Shown here: piece after piece, positions 10,541 through 22,800 of the stretch
Layout of the letters: each line of letters starts with the position of its first letter
Numbering within the stretch: position 1 is the first letter of the stretch
NCBI GenBank assembly: GCA_037576215.1
Contig: JBANDB010000002.1
Span: forward strand, 620,001 to 684,000
Reading direction: 5' to 3'
Source of the DNA: Armillaria gallica
Lineage: Eukaryota > Basidiomycota > Agaricomycetes > Agaricales > Physalacriaceae
DNA length: 64,000 bases
The notes under the pieces: generated by a model
What the model was told of the DNA's origin: nothing
The model's input: only the letters and a program-made list of their open reading frames with translations
The model's database searches: none
Program-made: the position numbers and the translations under genes

Positions 10541-12500
10541 GACGCGCCGACATTCAATGCTCGTGAATGTAACAAGTGCTTCCTATCAACCCTCCTTGTA
10601 CTACCACGCTACGACAATAGGAAGGCAACAGAGGAGTGAAACATATGCTAGCACAACATGCGCCAAGACCTGTACCACAAACGCGAAGATTGGGAGGACG
10701 TCATGTAGAGCAAGAGAAACAGCGAGAACCAGCACCATCGCGCTAGTCACGATGAACTGACCAACACCATATACAATGGTACAACATCGGCCGGCCCATC
10801 GGGATTGACGACGACAGTGCTGAACCATCCATATCCTCCGCTTCAGCCTCACCATCAGGGGCACAGCCTATGATTTTATTTAGTTCTTTGCGATGATGAG
10901 GGTGCTGGACCGATCTTTGATAGCTTCCAAGGACCATGCACATCAAGAGGAACAACAAGACCCAGCATCGTCGCGCCAATCGCGATGAACCAACCAGCAC
11001 CATATACAACAATACGATATCGGTCAGCTCATTGGGGTTGACGACAACGATGCCAAGCATTTCATCTCCTACCTCTGCCTCGCCACCAACCAACACACCA
11101 AGTGACTCCAACATCGTGGGCTTCTTCTCTCGCCTTGCACTTGAGATTTGGATGCTTGCGTTGGTTCAATCACTCGCGCTAATAGACGGGAAATATCGCT
11201 AGCAACAACGGAGAAAGATTCGGACAAGCGAGCAGTGAATGAGGAAGTCGCTATGCATTTGTTCAGCTGCGTGGAACAAATATAATGGTGCCGGACCTAC
11301 TCTTGATATCACTAGACGAGCAAGACATCCAATTATCGTAGGTATTGGGTACTCGTTCCAAGAGCTGAGTGTTCCATCGGTACCGGTCTACTGTCTAATG
11401 CTTGTTGAAGCGTTCTCGAGGCGGTAAGATTTGCTAGCAGTGAGTTTTGTTGTCGTGGAAGGAAGAAAAGAAGTCAGACGATGGTGCCGTCACGTCACGG
11501 CGTTCCATCTCCGACGTCCATCCCGCTCAACGCCGCTGATGTATTTAATTCCTGCTGCGTTTCCCCTCCATACATTGGATGCTGTCTATGACATGAAGAG
11601 CACTCATGAAGGAATGGTATGTTTTTCGCTACATATTACCGATGATACTTCGTTATTGAATGGCGAGAACATCCTGGTTGCTGTAGATCCATCGCTCTTG
11701 CCTCATCTCTAATGGTTTTTTTCTTGTTAGCGAGAATTCAAAGCGCATGTATACTGACTTTCCGGTGGATGTCCCAGTGCGTTTCCTGCAATCTCTATCA
11801 CGTATCCTCTCTCAAAGCATTCTTTAGGTCTTGACACGATGCTTTTGGTCGGAGCGGGACAGTTTTCTTCTAGAGATTCGACTATGAAGTCCACAATGAC
11901 CGCGTCGATGGGCATGATAATACGAAGGAACCAAGGACACGTCGGTACGTACGGATCAGCATCAGATCCAATGTCCGGAATTTCGTATCTCATCGGTCCC
12001 GGTATATGCTGCCGTTGGTAAAGCAACTTCTCCGTGCATCATTTGTTCAATTATTCTTTGCAGTCAGTCCTCACATTTTTATCTAGGTATCGAGACAGTT
12101 TCTTTGGTCAGAATGCGTCGTCCTAGCAGAACAGAACCGACGACGAGCGGCCATTCAAACGGCCCCCACTGTACTCACCAGCCGAGGTTCAAATGCACCT
12201 ATATTTTCGTCGAACTTGCTGTCAACGGTGCGTGATTAGGTATAACATTCTCGCAAGTAGATCTGACATCTCGTCCAGGATTTCTTATGCTATTGTGCTC
12301 CAATACAGACCGGAACACATAGATGTCATCGTGCCCTGGATTTACGCTGTGATACCTTGATACCGATGCTTTCCAGTGCTTATACTTTCTTCGGTTGAGT
12401 ATGTATGCCGGTGTTCCCCTTCTCCATCGTAAAATTGAAAAACATCAAGAATTTATCAGACTGAGTAATCGCTTGACAAACCGTTCGTAGTCCGCAGTTG
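10541..12500 (-). other. Module B copy 4, longest copy, with hydrophobic frames
   Basis: This is the longest copy of module B. On the minus strand, 10601-10864 ends in a strongly hydrophobic run (TSAMVLVLAVSLALHDVLPI and AFVVQVLAHVVLAYVSLL) that looks like two membrane helices. The segment at 10890-11080 includes NELTDIVLLYMVLVGSSRLA, which recurs in diverged form at 60-150 and 10690-10800. Further left-to-right, 11727-12026 holds a 99-codon frame with a PIDAVIVDFIVESLEEN block also found in copies 5 and 6. The pieces suggest a multi-exon membrane-protein gene, but they cannot be joined into one frame. Confidence 0.4.
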
Positions 12501-12600
12501 AGCAGTATCAATTTAAAGGTGTATCTCCCTGTACCAAATCCGATGTGCGAAAAAATCCAAGATCGTATACGTCGCCAAGTCTGCAAGATACCCTCTAGTA

Positions 12601-13980
12601 TTAATTATGTGTACTACCTTCCAAGCCCTCTTCCAAGTACGGCCTTGCAAGCGAAGATGTGTCCCATTCAGATCCAGCGCCCACTTGGCTGTCATTCTGC
12701 GAACCCGAATGATTTCTGAATCGAAGCGATGACACTGTGGTACTTTCACTCCAGGAGTCATCTGGACGCGCATGCCCTGCTGCAACGCGGCCGACCAAAA
12801 CTGTAGGCGCAATTGCCTAGAAGGGATGTTGTAGTTACGACAAAGAAAAAGTCGAAGTAAGAAAGACATACTCTTATCGTAATCCAAAAGACTTCGACAT
12901 ACTTTCCAGCTCCATCATTACGAACCTGGAGCACCAGCAGAACAACTATCACGGCAGAGCAGAGTAACGCAGACTCTACTAGCAATTCTATCAGTCTCTG
13001 ATATACGCGCGTCCGTCCAGCAACTCCGCCCACTCTCACAATGCGATAGATGGTGAGGATCGTGCACCACAGCAAGGTAGTCATATTGAGCGAGGAGTAT
13101 AGCACAGCCCAGTTGACAACGTTCCTAAGATATAAGGTTTGAGGTGGCGTATTTTCGAGAGACCCGAAAGCAGTGTAATAAGTTGTAATGCCTCTGCTAG
13201 CTATGTTTACATTTGAATAAGTCGTAGACCATAGGATTTAGGATTCAAACTTATACGTGCCTGTTGCCAAGAGGGTACAAGCAATCGGAACGAGTACGAC
13301 GAGCCATGACCGACCCCATACAATCCAGCAGCGCCATATCTGGGAATTCGTCAGTAAGGATTCATGCGAAAAATAATATTAAATCCTATACCAAAGTAGC
13401 ATCCGCAAGGACCGTGCTCAGAATCGCATCGATCCCTATAGTCAATAAGATCGCAACGCCAATACGGTAAGATTGGTATGCTTCTGCGAAGCTTTTTCCA
13501 GTAGCGCCAAAATATGAGGTGTTCGTTGCCCATTGGCAGTAGAAGTTGAAAGTCGCCAGGAGGTACAAAAGGATGATGATACCACAAAAAAATTGCGGCT
13601 GTCTATAATTTTCGCCCTTTTTTCTTGAAGCTAGACATACCGGTCAGGAGAGATCTAGCATGGAAAGAAGCAAACGGTATAGACCAACAGTCCACAAGGT
13701 GACGGCAACCACTCCGGTGTGTATCCCTTCCAAAATGAATCAGCCGTCTGAAAAGAACTCCCTGCGCGCGAGTGTAAACTTGAATTCTCATACCATGTGT
13801 CAATGCATTTAGTATTACCACATTGAATCGTGTATCTAGTGCAACAAAAATAGCTTTGATCTCGCTGTCGGTTAGCTCTGGCATAGCAGTCCTAGTACTA
13901 TATGTTCTAGCGACCACGAGGTGACCTCGAAGACAAACAAAGGAGGGATATCGGCTCTTTTTACTGAAGGACCAGTTCAT
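12601..13980 (-). CDS. Orphan 7TM protein (member 4), conserved start changed to GTG
   Basis: All six exons read openly, including the WRCWIVWGRSWL signature, the TM5-TM6 block and the GRVAAGHARPDDSW motif, ending with the usual Glu/Ser-rich tail. The codon aligned with the family ATG is GTG (13915-13917). The frame stays open upstream to an ATG at 13978-13980, which would add about 21 residues ending in FVCLRGHL, and an internal ATG lies ten codons downstream in the TAMPELTDSE block. Which start is used cannot be told from sequence. Intron 4 has a GC donor (GCACGT). A pseudogene in an early stage is the alternative reading. Confidence 0.65.
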
Positions 13981-14510
13981 TATATTAGTACAGCACAAGA
14001 TCAGATCTGTGATGGGGCACAGCCAATGTATTACGCCTTTACTGTTGGACTAGGTGGCAATAAGTAGCAATGACTTGTCCCGATACGAGATAATGCAGGG
14101 CGGACTGAGTTCCATTGATAATATTCAACTCGGTAGGAGGAAGCTTCTTGATGGAAGTAAGCGGCCCATCTGTTTGATAAGGATGCAAGAAAGCGCCTTG
14201 GATTCAAACGGAATCGCGTAGAACATTGCATGAGACCTCAAAGTTTTTTCTGGATGATGGGTTTCACTAGTCGGAACGCTGAGTCGAACGGAACATTCAG
14301 GCAAGAAAAAAACCAACATTTGGACATGATAGCAAGATTCAATGGCCGCAATGGTAGTAGACCGTAAGTCCCTCAGACTCCCGCTTCGAGGTTACGGGTG
14401 CTAAACTAGTCCAGAACTGCATTTGAAAAGCAGGCTTTCGAAACAGATGGGTTGTAGGAGTCAATTATCCAGATAAGAGGAAGAAAGTCCCCGTCAGTCA
14501 GAAGTAGTTG
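13981..14510. other. Conserved 5' flank of 7TM member 4
   Basis: The flank is homologous to those of the other members and includes the ATTCAACTCGGTAGG stretch that corresponds to the place where member 8 carries a MITE-like insertion. No gene is seen. Confidence 0.5.
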
Positions 14511-14511
14511 A

Positions 14512-14531
14512 AAGATAGATAGATAGATAAC
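14512..14531. repeat. Short GATA microsatellite
   Basis: Four to five tandem GATA units mark the right end of the 7TM flank and precede an unrelated insertion. Confidence 0.8.
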
Positions 14532-14761
14532 CGGACAAGGTCCCAAAAGGAACGCCGGGGTTCTGTGCCGCCACCAAACGTGTCACAGACCGCAGCCCTT
14601 CATACCGCTGTGACACCCTCAGTTGCCAGCCAAGGACATCTCACGGATTTGAAGTGATGTAGGAACAAGGGAACAAACATTTCAAAGAACCAGCAAGCCA
14701 ACTGGTCATCCCATATGCAATTATGGGCATATATGTCAGACGTCAATCAAAAATTCCCGTA
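14532..14761. other. Unique intergenic sequence
   Basis: No gene or repeat was recognised. The stretch may be the 3' part of the inserted LINE fragment that follows. Confidence 0.3.
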
Positions 14762-15200
14762 TCACCTCAATATCGTCGTTGAGAGACCTCGAACAGGCAG
14801 CCTTGATGCTAGTGATGACAAACCATACTGATAGGACAGAAAGATCATGTCGGTTGAGAATAATGGACGGAGCCAGCCGGAAAAGGACGCGCTGTAATCT
14901 CCGAACCAAGAAGATAAACCAGTTGCACGAAGAGCGATCAATTCGTGCAGGGCGAGCGCTGTGAGGTGGTCATCCGGCAACCCGATGAGATAAAGAAGAT
15001 ACATACCGTAAGGCGAGAATGATGCGGCGAAAATGCAGAAGCATGATACCTAAGAATCATTTGATTAGGGAACGAACAAGTACCATCATAAAGAATCTCA
15101 CCCGTCTCTGCATGTAAAAAAGCCACTCCAGTCTTGGGGCGGACACTAAGCAGGTGACGGAGAAACGTCAACGAGACTTGGTGCAGTTCCCCGGTGTAAG
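14762..15200 (-). mobile_element. LINE-type reverse transcriptase C-terminal relic
   Basis: Two overlapping minus-strand frames together resemble the C-terminal part of non-LTR reverse transcriptases common in agaric genomes. The right frame gives RPKTGVAFLHAETGEI; after a frame change near 15000 the left frame gives YLLYLIGLPDDHLTALALHE followed by a LIALRATGLSSWFGD block. In intact relatives this is a continuous stretch of the form LPNDHxxxxAxxDSIxLAxxGxxSWxxDL. No endonuclease or polymerase core (YADD) is present. The copy is short, frameshifted and dead, and separates 7TM members 4 and 5. Confidence 0.5.
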
Positions 15201-15499
15201 GGATGCAAATTTCTACGGAGTTATTATTGCATCATTTCTTTAGCTATGTTTACATATGGTTTGCGGGCAGCTACGTATGCGCCGATTTCCGACTTTTCCT
15301 TACTTAACCTTTTACTTCTACCATGCTTTCGTGTCTTTGACCTAGCTTACTCTGGCAATATACGCCCGACTCGTACTCATTTTTGGGTTGAAGACCCATC
15401 GCGTGGCAGATCCTTTACACTCGGAGACACTTGTTCAATGAAACAACACCTGTTTGACCGAGGTTTGAAATTTGTTCCAAAAACAGATATGCCGATCCG

Positions 15500-15900
15500 T
15501 AACGTCGCCTCGATTTGGACATCAACGCTTATCTCGACATATCGGTTAGGAGAGATTAGCATCGAAAGAAGCGAACGGTATAGACCAACAGTCCACGAGG
15601 TGATGGCGACCACTCCAGTGTATATCCCTTCCAAAAATAAATCACTTGACTGAAAAGCATTTCCTGAATGCGAGTATTACTTGAATTCTCATACCATGTA
15701 TTAATCCATATAGCACTACCACGTTGAATCGTATATCTAGGTCAACGAAAATGGCTTTGATCTGGCTGTTGGTTAGCTCTGAGATAGCAGTCCCAGTTTC
15801 TAGCGATAATGAGGTGACCGCAAAGGCAAACAAAGGCAGGATATTGCCACTTGTTTACCGAGTGACCAACTCGTTATATAAGTAGTCCAGCACAAGATCA
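15500..15900 (-). pseudogene. 7TM family member 5, 5' fragment (exons 1-2)
   Basis: Exon 1 (about 15690-15820) encodes the ELTNSQIKAIF and LDIRFNVVVL blocks and exon 2 (about 15590-15635) the GIYTGVVAITSWTV helix. The family start codon is replaced: the sequence reads LSLETGTA in the frame, the same altered 5' end as member 10. After intron 2 the sequence runs directly into the GATTTGGACATCAACGCTT unit-edge block (about 15513-15531), so exons 3-6 are missing. It is a truncated copy. Confidence 0.8.
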
Positions 15901-16440
15901 GATCTGTGATGAGGCGCAGCCAATCTACGCGTTACGACTTCACCGTTGGAATAGGTGGCGCTAAGCAGTGATGACCTGCCTGATACGAGCGTATGGTTTC
16001 GACTGGTATCAATGGGAAATATTCAATTCAGTGGGAAACTTCGAGATCGTGGTAAGCGCCCCATCTGATGCGAGAAAGCCCATTGAACCCACACTGAAGC
16101 GCGTAGAAAATGAGAGTTCGAATTCTTGTTCTGATGAGTTGGATGATTAATTTCAGGAAGGCTGAGAAGCATGGAGTACTCAGGCATGAGAAGAATGAAC
16201 ATTTGGACATCATGATACTAGCGAAGATTCGATGGCAGTAGACCGAAAGTCACTCTCCGAGGTTACGGCACTGCCACTGAACAGATCCAGAACTGCATTT
16301 TAAAGGCAGGCTTTCGATTCGAAACAGATGGGTTGTAGGAGGCAATCCTTCTGCATATCTCGCATGTGAGAACGTGAGAGAACAGCCTATCGTTCTCGAC
16401 GACTTGGGAGGTGAATTACGAATTGCATCTATTGATATTG
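15901..16440. other. Conserved 5' flank of 7TM fragment 5
   Basis: This flank is nearly the same as the one upstream of member 10 (36.30-36.80 kb) and ends in a shared AGAACAGGCTATCGTTCTCG-type stretch. A minus-strand open frame beginning MMSKCSFFSCLS is present in both but is short and has no recognisable domain. Confidence 0.45.
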
Positions 16441-18290
16441 ATGAGCGCTCGGATGGCGGTTATTGATCGAAGGTGGCGCCGCATATCATCGTAGCTTGAC
16501 CCTCGGTTATCAGCCTGTCAGGGCTACGACCCCGGCTAAGCCAGCGCTGACCAGAAGCAATCAGTACGGTACATGACAGTACCCCATCAAATGTAGTGCG
16601 GGGTCATTGATACCAAAGCACATGAAGAGATGTTGGCTCTCGCTATCCTTCCCTTCTGAACTGGTTTCTTCTGATCGGGTTTCTTACGAAAAATAACAAT
16701 TCAATATGATGACACCTTACGGTAGAAACGGTGTATTTGGCTACGCGACCTCAACAGCCTTTGCCGGTAGGCCAGGCGAACGTCGAGATGTCAAGGTGCT
16801 AGAGTAGTATTATGAATAACCAAAAAAAAAGCCGTAATCAAAAGAAGATTAACATACGAGAGGAGCCTATGCATCGACTCCATATCATATGGTCCCGTGA
16901 ATGGTGGAGCAACCCGTTGTATTCCTCGTGTCGGTCGACAGGTGCCGTTGGGTGCATCTTCGCGGCAAAAGATGGTCAAGGAACCTTGAGCATCGTTCTC
17001 TTCGCATCGATAGCTCAAGACGTCTCCGTTTCTTAGCAGGCTCATGATTTCTAACGACGTCACTACAGGAGACGTGGACGTCAAAGGCCTGAAGCTGAAG
17101 GAGCTTCGTACGCACATACACTCGAGACATCGTTAATGAAGTGGTACAAGAAAGGTCACAAAACGCACCCGTCTCCAGAACAGTGTAGTTATTGTCTGAC
17201 ACGCGTCATTCGTCGAGTGCATCCTCGCAGAGCCTGATACAGAGCTTGATACATCTGGAAACGCGAAAGTTCAGTGTCGCGACAGGATATGACTGCGACG
17301 AGAACATATAAAAAAGTGTCGCTCAGCCACGTCCTTTACAATCCAGAGATTGTAACCGATTCAATTGCGCTAGAAAACGAAATATTGCCGATAAAGAAGA
17401 AGATCTGCAGTGCCTCCATTCAGTACCAAAAGCAACAACAAAAGACTCGGATTAGAAGACGCATGGATATTTCCTGGTCATTTCCTTCGAGATCAAGCCA
17501 GTGCCACATATAAAGGCGGGCACCATCAGAGAAGAGAGAGACAGCCTTTGGAAGGAGTGTCGTCGTCAAGGATATCGACGATTCGAAGTCGACGGGGGTC
17601 GGAGGTAAACAGAGGCTATGACGTAAGGTACTCCCGTTTCTTTCCTTCCGCCACCATCGCAGTGCTCGTCGTTGGCAACAGCATCCTTTATCCCGTCGCC
17701 ATTACTGCCACAACGGCCATTTACTGCCTGCTGATCAAGAGCTGCCGACATAGAGAAACCCAGAACGCGCAACATCGTTATGCTGAACGTAACTTCTGTT
17801 TTTCTTGGGCGTGCGCGATATTCGAGGTGAGTTTTGGAATAGCGTTCTCATTCTAAAAAGTAATAAAACATAATTTGTGTAGGCATGCTCCAATGGCCCT
17901 CGCATGGCTACGATGTATGTGCATAAGGCGAGCACAGGAAATAACGACGGCCCTCAGCTGGAAATCCTAGCGGCGAGCTTGGGGCTAGGAGCGTAGAGCA
18001 ATGGCTGGGGCACATACTGCAGGAGGTTGTGTCGAGGGTACGAATGACCCATCATCGCTGTCGTCGACCCTAATGGGCAGTATGACAGCGTACCCATGAG
18101 TGTGCTTTTGGATGGTTCGTCGCGGTGACTATGTGTCCGTACCGTGCGTACTTACTCATCTACGTGTCTCCTTAAAGACTGACTGTCATGTGCAGGATGG
18201 TTTCTTCGAGTTTTTCGTCAATGCGGCGTGATTGGGAGCTTTCAGTGCACCCCAGTCTCATCTTTATTCTCACTCTAACGTTGACTGAAG
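16441..18290. other. Module C copy 1, decayed
   Basis: This region is closely related to 36.88-39.8 kb. It includes a plus-strand stretch at 17625-17856 that reads RYSRFFPSATIAVLVVGNS and, on the minus strand at about 17990-18120, a frame DEPSKSTLMGTLSYCPLGST that aligns with the candidate gene at 59.6-60.4 kb. Stops and frameshifts are frequent, so I regard it as a relic. Confidence 0.4.
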
Positions 18291-18293
18291 ATT

Positions 18294-19380
18294 GAATGAC
18301 GACGACTGCTGTCTATTACGTAAGAGGACTAGGTATGGTATAATGTTGTTAGGAACCTCGATAGCCATACACCCCTTTGAGTGGCGCACGGCAGCCCAGG
18401 TAAGTCGTCCAATACTTGCCGAAATGCCCATCTCATCGACAATCACTCCAGTTCTTTCCCACGACTACCACTTCCCTCTCGGACCTCTCCACCGAGTTCT
18501 GCACCCCAGTTATCGTCTACGACCAAATCGGAAACTCCCGCTTGACATATCTCCCATATAACCATCAAACCCGCCGCTCTGGCCTATCGATCTCTTCATC
18601 GATGATCTTGTTAAATCCAGGACGGGTTCATCTGTGTCGGCCGTTCATGGGGTGGGAGGCTCGGTCTAGAGTTAGATGTGCAGGGGTAGCTGGAGGGATT
18701 GCACCACTCCGTATTGACCAACTCGTTGACGGATATGGGGAAGCGGAACGGCGTCAACTACGGAGTCGAATAAGGCCTTTTCGGATGGTATGCAGAAAGG
18801 ACTGGCTGTTGGCGTGGCAAGTGTACGGCAGCGCGTTCCCCAAGAAGCACGGACGTCTTGTAGCCCCGTGGCTAGAAGAGCTTGTGTAGTCGAAGAACTA
18901 TGGGTCATCAGCTGATATCTCGGTTGTGCGTGAGTTGTATGTCCCATTATCTTTCTATGTGCTGATGGTGCCCCTTGTGGATTCACCGGAGAGCTGCGTA
19001 CATGGACGATCATTGGTCCTCTTGATCACGTCTGTTTTCCGATCCTTGTGATCAACGTCCAAGCAGATACCGCAGAAGAACTCGTCGTCGAGTCTATATT
19101 TCGTATAGCGTGATGGTACAATGCCTCAGCCGTTGGTCTCCTAAAAGAGTTCACTCTTGTTGGTTGAAATATAGCATGTATCCAGCTAGGTATGGTGCCA
19201 TTCTTTGTGTCAGTGTTCTGCCAGAAAATGATGCTTGAAAAGTACCCGAATACAGAAATCGTGAAACGTTCATTTAGGATCGACCTCGTGTCTTGGCTTC
19301 TAAGTCTCGCCGGACGCTTCGAAGGACGGATTCAGCCATTCATGACGAGTCATAGGTTGTATGTTCAACCAACACCACTT
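18294..19380 (+). pseudogene. Proline-iminopeptidase-like alpha/beta hydrolase relic 1
   Basis: The segment resembles S33-family proline iminopeptidases in pieces and in order: LPLGPLHRV in place of HDYLLPLSDL, then VYDQIGNSRLT, an IDLFIDDL-like piece in another frame, and a nucleophile-elbow region at about 18640-18660 that is out of frame with its neighbours. The first exon has lost about five bases relative to the copy at 45.4 kb. Further on, pieces of the C-terminal half remain (VVEPIYP-like). The last 220 bases are a conserved tail of unknown origin (MMLEKYPNTEIVKRSFRIDL) that breaks off at about 19380, where module B starts. Confidence 0.65.
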
Positions 19381-20760
19381 TGCAGGAAATATCGCTAGCA
19401 ACGGAGAAAGATTCGGACAAGCGAGCAGTGGGTGAGAGTATCGCTTTTAGTTTATTCAATTGCGTAGAACAATTATAATGGTACCGGACCTACCTTTGAT
19501 ATCACTACGGCCGCAAGCAAGATATCCAACTATCGGTAGGTATCGGGTACTCGTTCCAAGAGCTGAGTGTTCCATCAGCAACCCCATAAACAGCGGTCAT
19601 TAATCATTGTCTAACGCTTGTTGAAGCATTCTCGAGGTGGTAAGATTGGCTAGCGGTGAGCTCTGTTGTCGTGGAAGGAAGAGAAGAAGAGTGCCGTCAC
19701 AGTCACGGCTTTTCTTCCTCCTGACGTCCATCCGGCTCAGCGCCGTTGGAACTTGATGTATTTAATTCCCGCTGCATTTCCCCTCCATATCTTAGACGCT
19801 ATCTACGAGCACTCATAAATAAATCATATGTTTTCGCTAAATATTACCGATGACATTTCGTTATTGAATGATGAAAACATCCTGGTTACCGCAGATGCAT
19901 CGCTCTTGCCTCGTTTCTAAAAATGGGGTTTTTTCCTCGCTAGCGAGAATTCAAAGAGCATGTATACTGACTTTTCGGTGAATGTCCTGGTGCGTCTCTC
20001 ACTGCAATTCTGTAGGTCTTGATACCATGCTTTTGGTCGAGGCCGTACGATTTCCTTCCAGAGTTTCGACTATGCAGTCCACAACGACCGCGTTGATGGG
20101 CCCGGAAACATGAAGGAACCAAACCCGATATATGTGGATCAGCGTCAGATCAAAGGTCACCTCTCTCGGAATTTCGTATCTCGTCGGTCCCGGCATATCC
20201 TACCATTGCTTAGGCAGCTTCTCGTGCTTCGACCATTCTTTGCAGTCGGTCCTAACATATTTATCTAGGTATCGAGACAGTTTCTCTAGCTTGAATGCTA
20301 GCAGAAACCGGCCTCTACTGTACTCATCAGCTAGATATGCATGTTCTAATGCACCTAGATTTTTGTCGAACTCGCAGTCAACGGTGCACGAATCGTGATT
20401 AGGTATAACATCATCTCGTCCCGGATATCTCATGTTACTGTGCTCTGTATATGCGCTTCAGTGGTTACTGGGACACATATGTCACCTGTCGCGACGCCTT
20501 GATCTCAACATTTTCCAGTAATTTCTACCTTACTTCCGAGTGGTATGGGCCTTTTGTTGGACTTGGTGGAGGTATATTTATCCTATGTTTTCGCAAGTTC
20601 TTTATACTGACAGAAGGCAAGGCAATCGCTTCAAGGCCTCACTGTCGGCGTATAAAAATTGTTAAGATTTTTACCTTGTTTGCTTGTCTTGTTTATCTCG
20701 CACTCAAAAGACCGTTTCGAAACAGTAGGTGACTCTTATCGAATAAGTACATATTGTCCT
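19381..20760 (-). other. Module B copy 5, decayed
   Basis: The copy begins with GGAAATATCGCTAGCAAC, as copy 4 does near 11190, and contains all the shared landmarks up to GGTATCGAGACAGTTTC near 20268. On the minus strand, 19999-20196 reads GPINAVVVDCIVETLEGN, the block seen in copies 4 and 6. No complete gene can be assembled. Confidence 0.4.
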
Positions 20761-20835
20761 ATAGGACATGCAATCTTCAGACTTCGGCGTCTCTAAGAAG
20801 TGCGTCTAACAACTACATAAGATCGACCTCCAGTC

Positions 20836-22125
20836 CTAACTCTCTGTACTGTCCTCCATGGATGCCATGGAGTCCAAACCATTTTCCAAGTCGAGTCTTA
20901 TGCGCGGAGATAATTCCGACTCATATCCAGCACTCATTTCAAGGCTGTCAGTCTCTGAATCTGAGTGATTTCTGAATCGAAGCGACGACGTCGAGCTATT
21001 TTCGCTCCAGGAGTCGTCTGGGCGCGCATGTCCTGCTGCAATGCGGCCGACCAGAATTGTTGGCACCATTCCCTAGCAGAGACATTTCAGTGACTTGGGA
21101 GAAAAAGGTAGAATGAGTTGGTCGTACTTACCCTCGTCGCAATCGCAAACTCTTCGATGTAAACTCCGGCAACCTCATTGCGGACTTCAAACACTAGCAG
21201 GATGACTATCACGGCAGAGTAGAAAGAGGCGGATTCTACCAGCATCTCTACGAGCCTGTGATGTACGCGCATCCCTGCGGTAAGACCGCCAACTCTCAGA
21301 ATACGGTAAACAATGAGAATTGTGCACCATAGCAAGGTGGCTAGTATGAGTGAGGTATATAGGACTCCCCAATGGATAGTGCGTTCGGCACATAGGATTC
21401 GGGATGACATATTTTCGACTAGTCCGAAAGAGGAATAATAGTAAGTTATGAATCCTCTACTGACTGGGTTTACATTAGTGCTCGCAGATCGCAAATGGGG
21501 TTTATAATCTGAGGACGCACTTATTGCTAAGGTGGTGCAAGAAATCGGAACGAGCACGACATGCCATGCTCGACCCCAGACGATCCAGCAACGCCATATC
21601 TAGAAATTCATCAGTAAGAATCCGCATGAGAAATTAGTTCCCATACCAAAGTAGCATCAGCAAGAACCGTGCTCAGAGTTGCATCAATCCCCAAAGCCAG
21701 TAAGATCGGAGTGTTCTGAATACGTTTAGATTTGTCCCAAAAACATACACAGTAGAAGTTGTATGTCGCGAAGAGATACAACATCAGGATGATAAAGATA
21801 AAAATGCGCCGCGGCCTTCTATAATTCTGGTAGTTATCTCTTGAAGCTAGATGTACCAGTCAGATAGGTAAGCATTAGAAGAAGGCGAAAGATATAGACC
21901 AATAGTCCATAAGGTGATGGCGACTACTCCGGTATGTATCCCTTCGAAGAACGGTAAGTTGACTAAACTTCCTCGCATCCTCATGCGAGTTTGAATTCTC
22001 TTACCATGTGTTAATGCATTTGTTAATACCTCGTTGAATTGTGTATCTAGACCAAGAAAAAAGTCATCAATCTTCATGCCGGTTAGTTCTGTCAAAGACT
22101 CAGGACACGAAGTTTCAGCGATCAT
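20836..22125 (-). CDS. Orphan 7TM protein (member 6), shortened second loop
   Basis: Six exons read without a break from the ATG at 22123-22125 to a stop at 20836. All donors are GT. Exon 3 (21647-21846) is 200 bases rather than the usual 239: thirteen codons are missing in frame between the second and third helices, so the loop that normally contains WA..., a Tyr/Thr-rich stretch and FWTA is reduced to CVCFWDK. The WRCWIVWGRAWH signature, LATLLWCTILIVYRILRVGG, the RPDDSW motif and a Ser/Glu-rich tail ending MEDSTES are intact. The short loop should change the exposed surface of the protein but leave its fold. The ligand and role are unknown. Confidence 0.85.
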
Positions 22126-22189
22126 GGTAAGGACTTCGAATGCAGATGAAAGAAGTAAATTGTGTCGTTAGATAGTCAAGTCCAACTCG

Positions 22190-22196
22190 TTATATA
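22190..22196 (-). promoter_or_regulatory. TATA-like element of 7TM member 6
   Basis: TTATATA lies about 65 bases upstream of the ATG in the CGTTATATA context shared by the family. Confidence 0.5.
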
Positions 22197-22199
22197 GTA

Positions 22200-22800
22200 G
22201 TATAGACCGAGGTCAAATATGTGCCCGGGCGCAGCCGATGTATTCCACATTCACTATTGCATGAGATAGGCGGTGATTACTGACATGCGGGTTGAGACAA
22301 GTATCTGTATCAAGGTAGGACAACTTGCGTATGTAACTTGAAGGAGTAAGAAGTGTCAGAGTTGAAGTAAATACCTTGATGATCGGAGAAAGCCCACTGA
22401 ATCAAAAAGCGAAGCAACGTACAAAAGGAGCCCTCAAAAAGTTTGTTCTATTGAGTCAGATTACGTGTTTCATGAAGGCCGACAAGTATGGAGCACACTG
22501 ACAAGAGAAGAACGATGCAGCATCACGAAGACGTCTGTTAAGGTTGTACTGGTGACCAAAACACGTCTTTGAGGCTTTACGTACCGCTACACTGGTGCGG
22601 TAGCTTCCAGTAGGCACTTATTTGGCTTTCGAAAACATAATAAACTGTTCCCAGACAAGACGAAGAACGAAGGGGGCTCAGTCAGTTGGGGATGGCAATT
22701 GAAGAAAGCTCTGGGAAAGATTGTCGCCTCAATCAAGGAGGCGGACTCAGATGTCGGACTGCAGTTGATCATTGCCTCGTCTCGATTTGGACATTAAGCT
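22200..22800. other. Conserved 5' flank of 7TM member 6
   Basis: This is the usual upstream flank and ends with the GATTTGGACATTAAGCTTTT variant of the unit-edge block at about 22780. No gene is seen. Confidence 0.5.
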
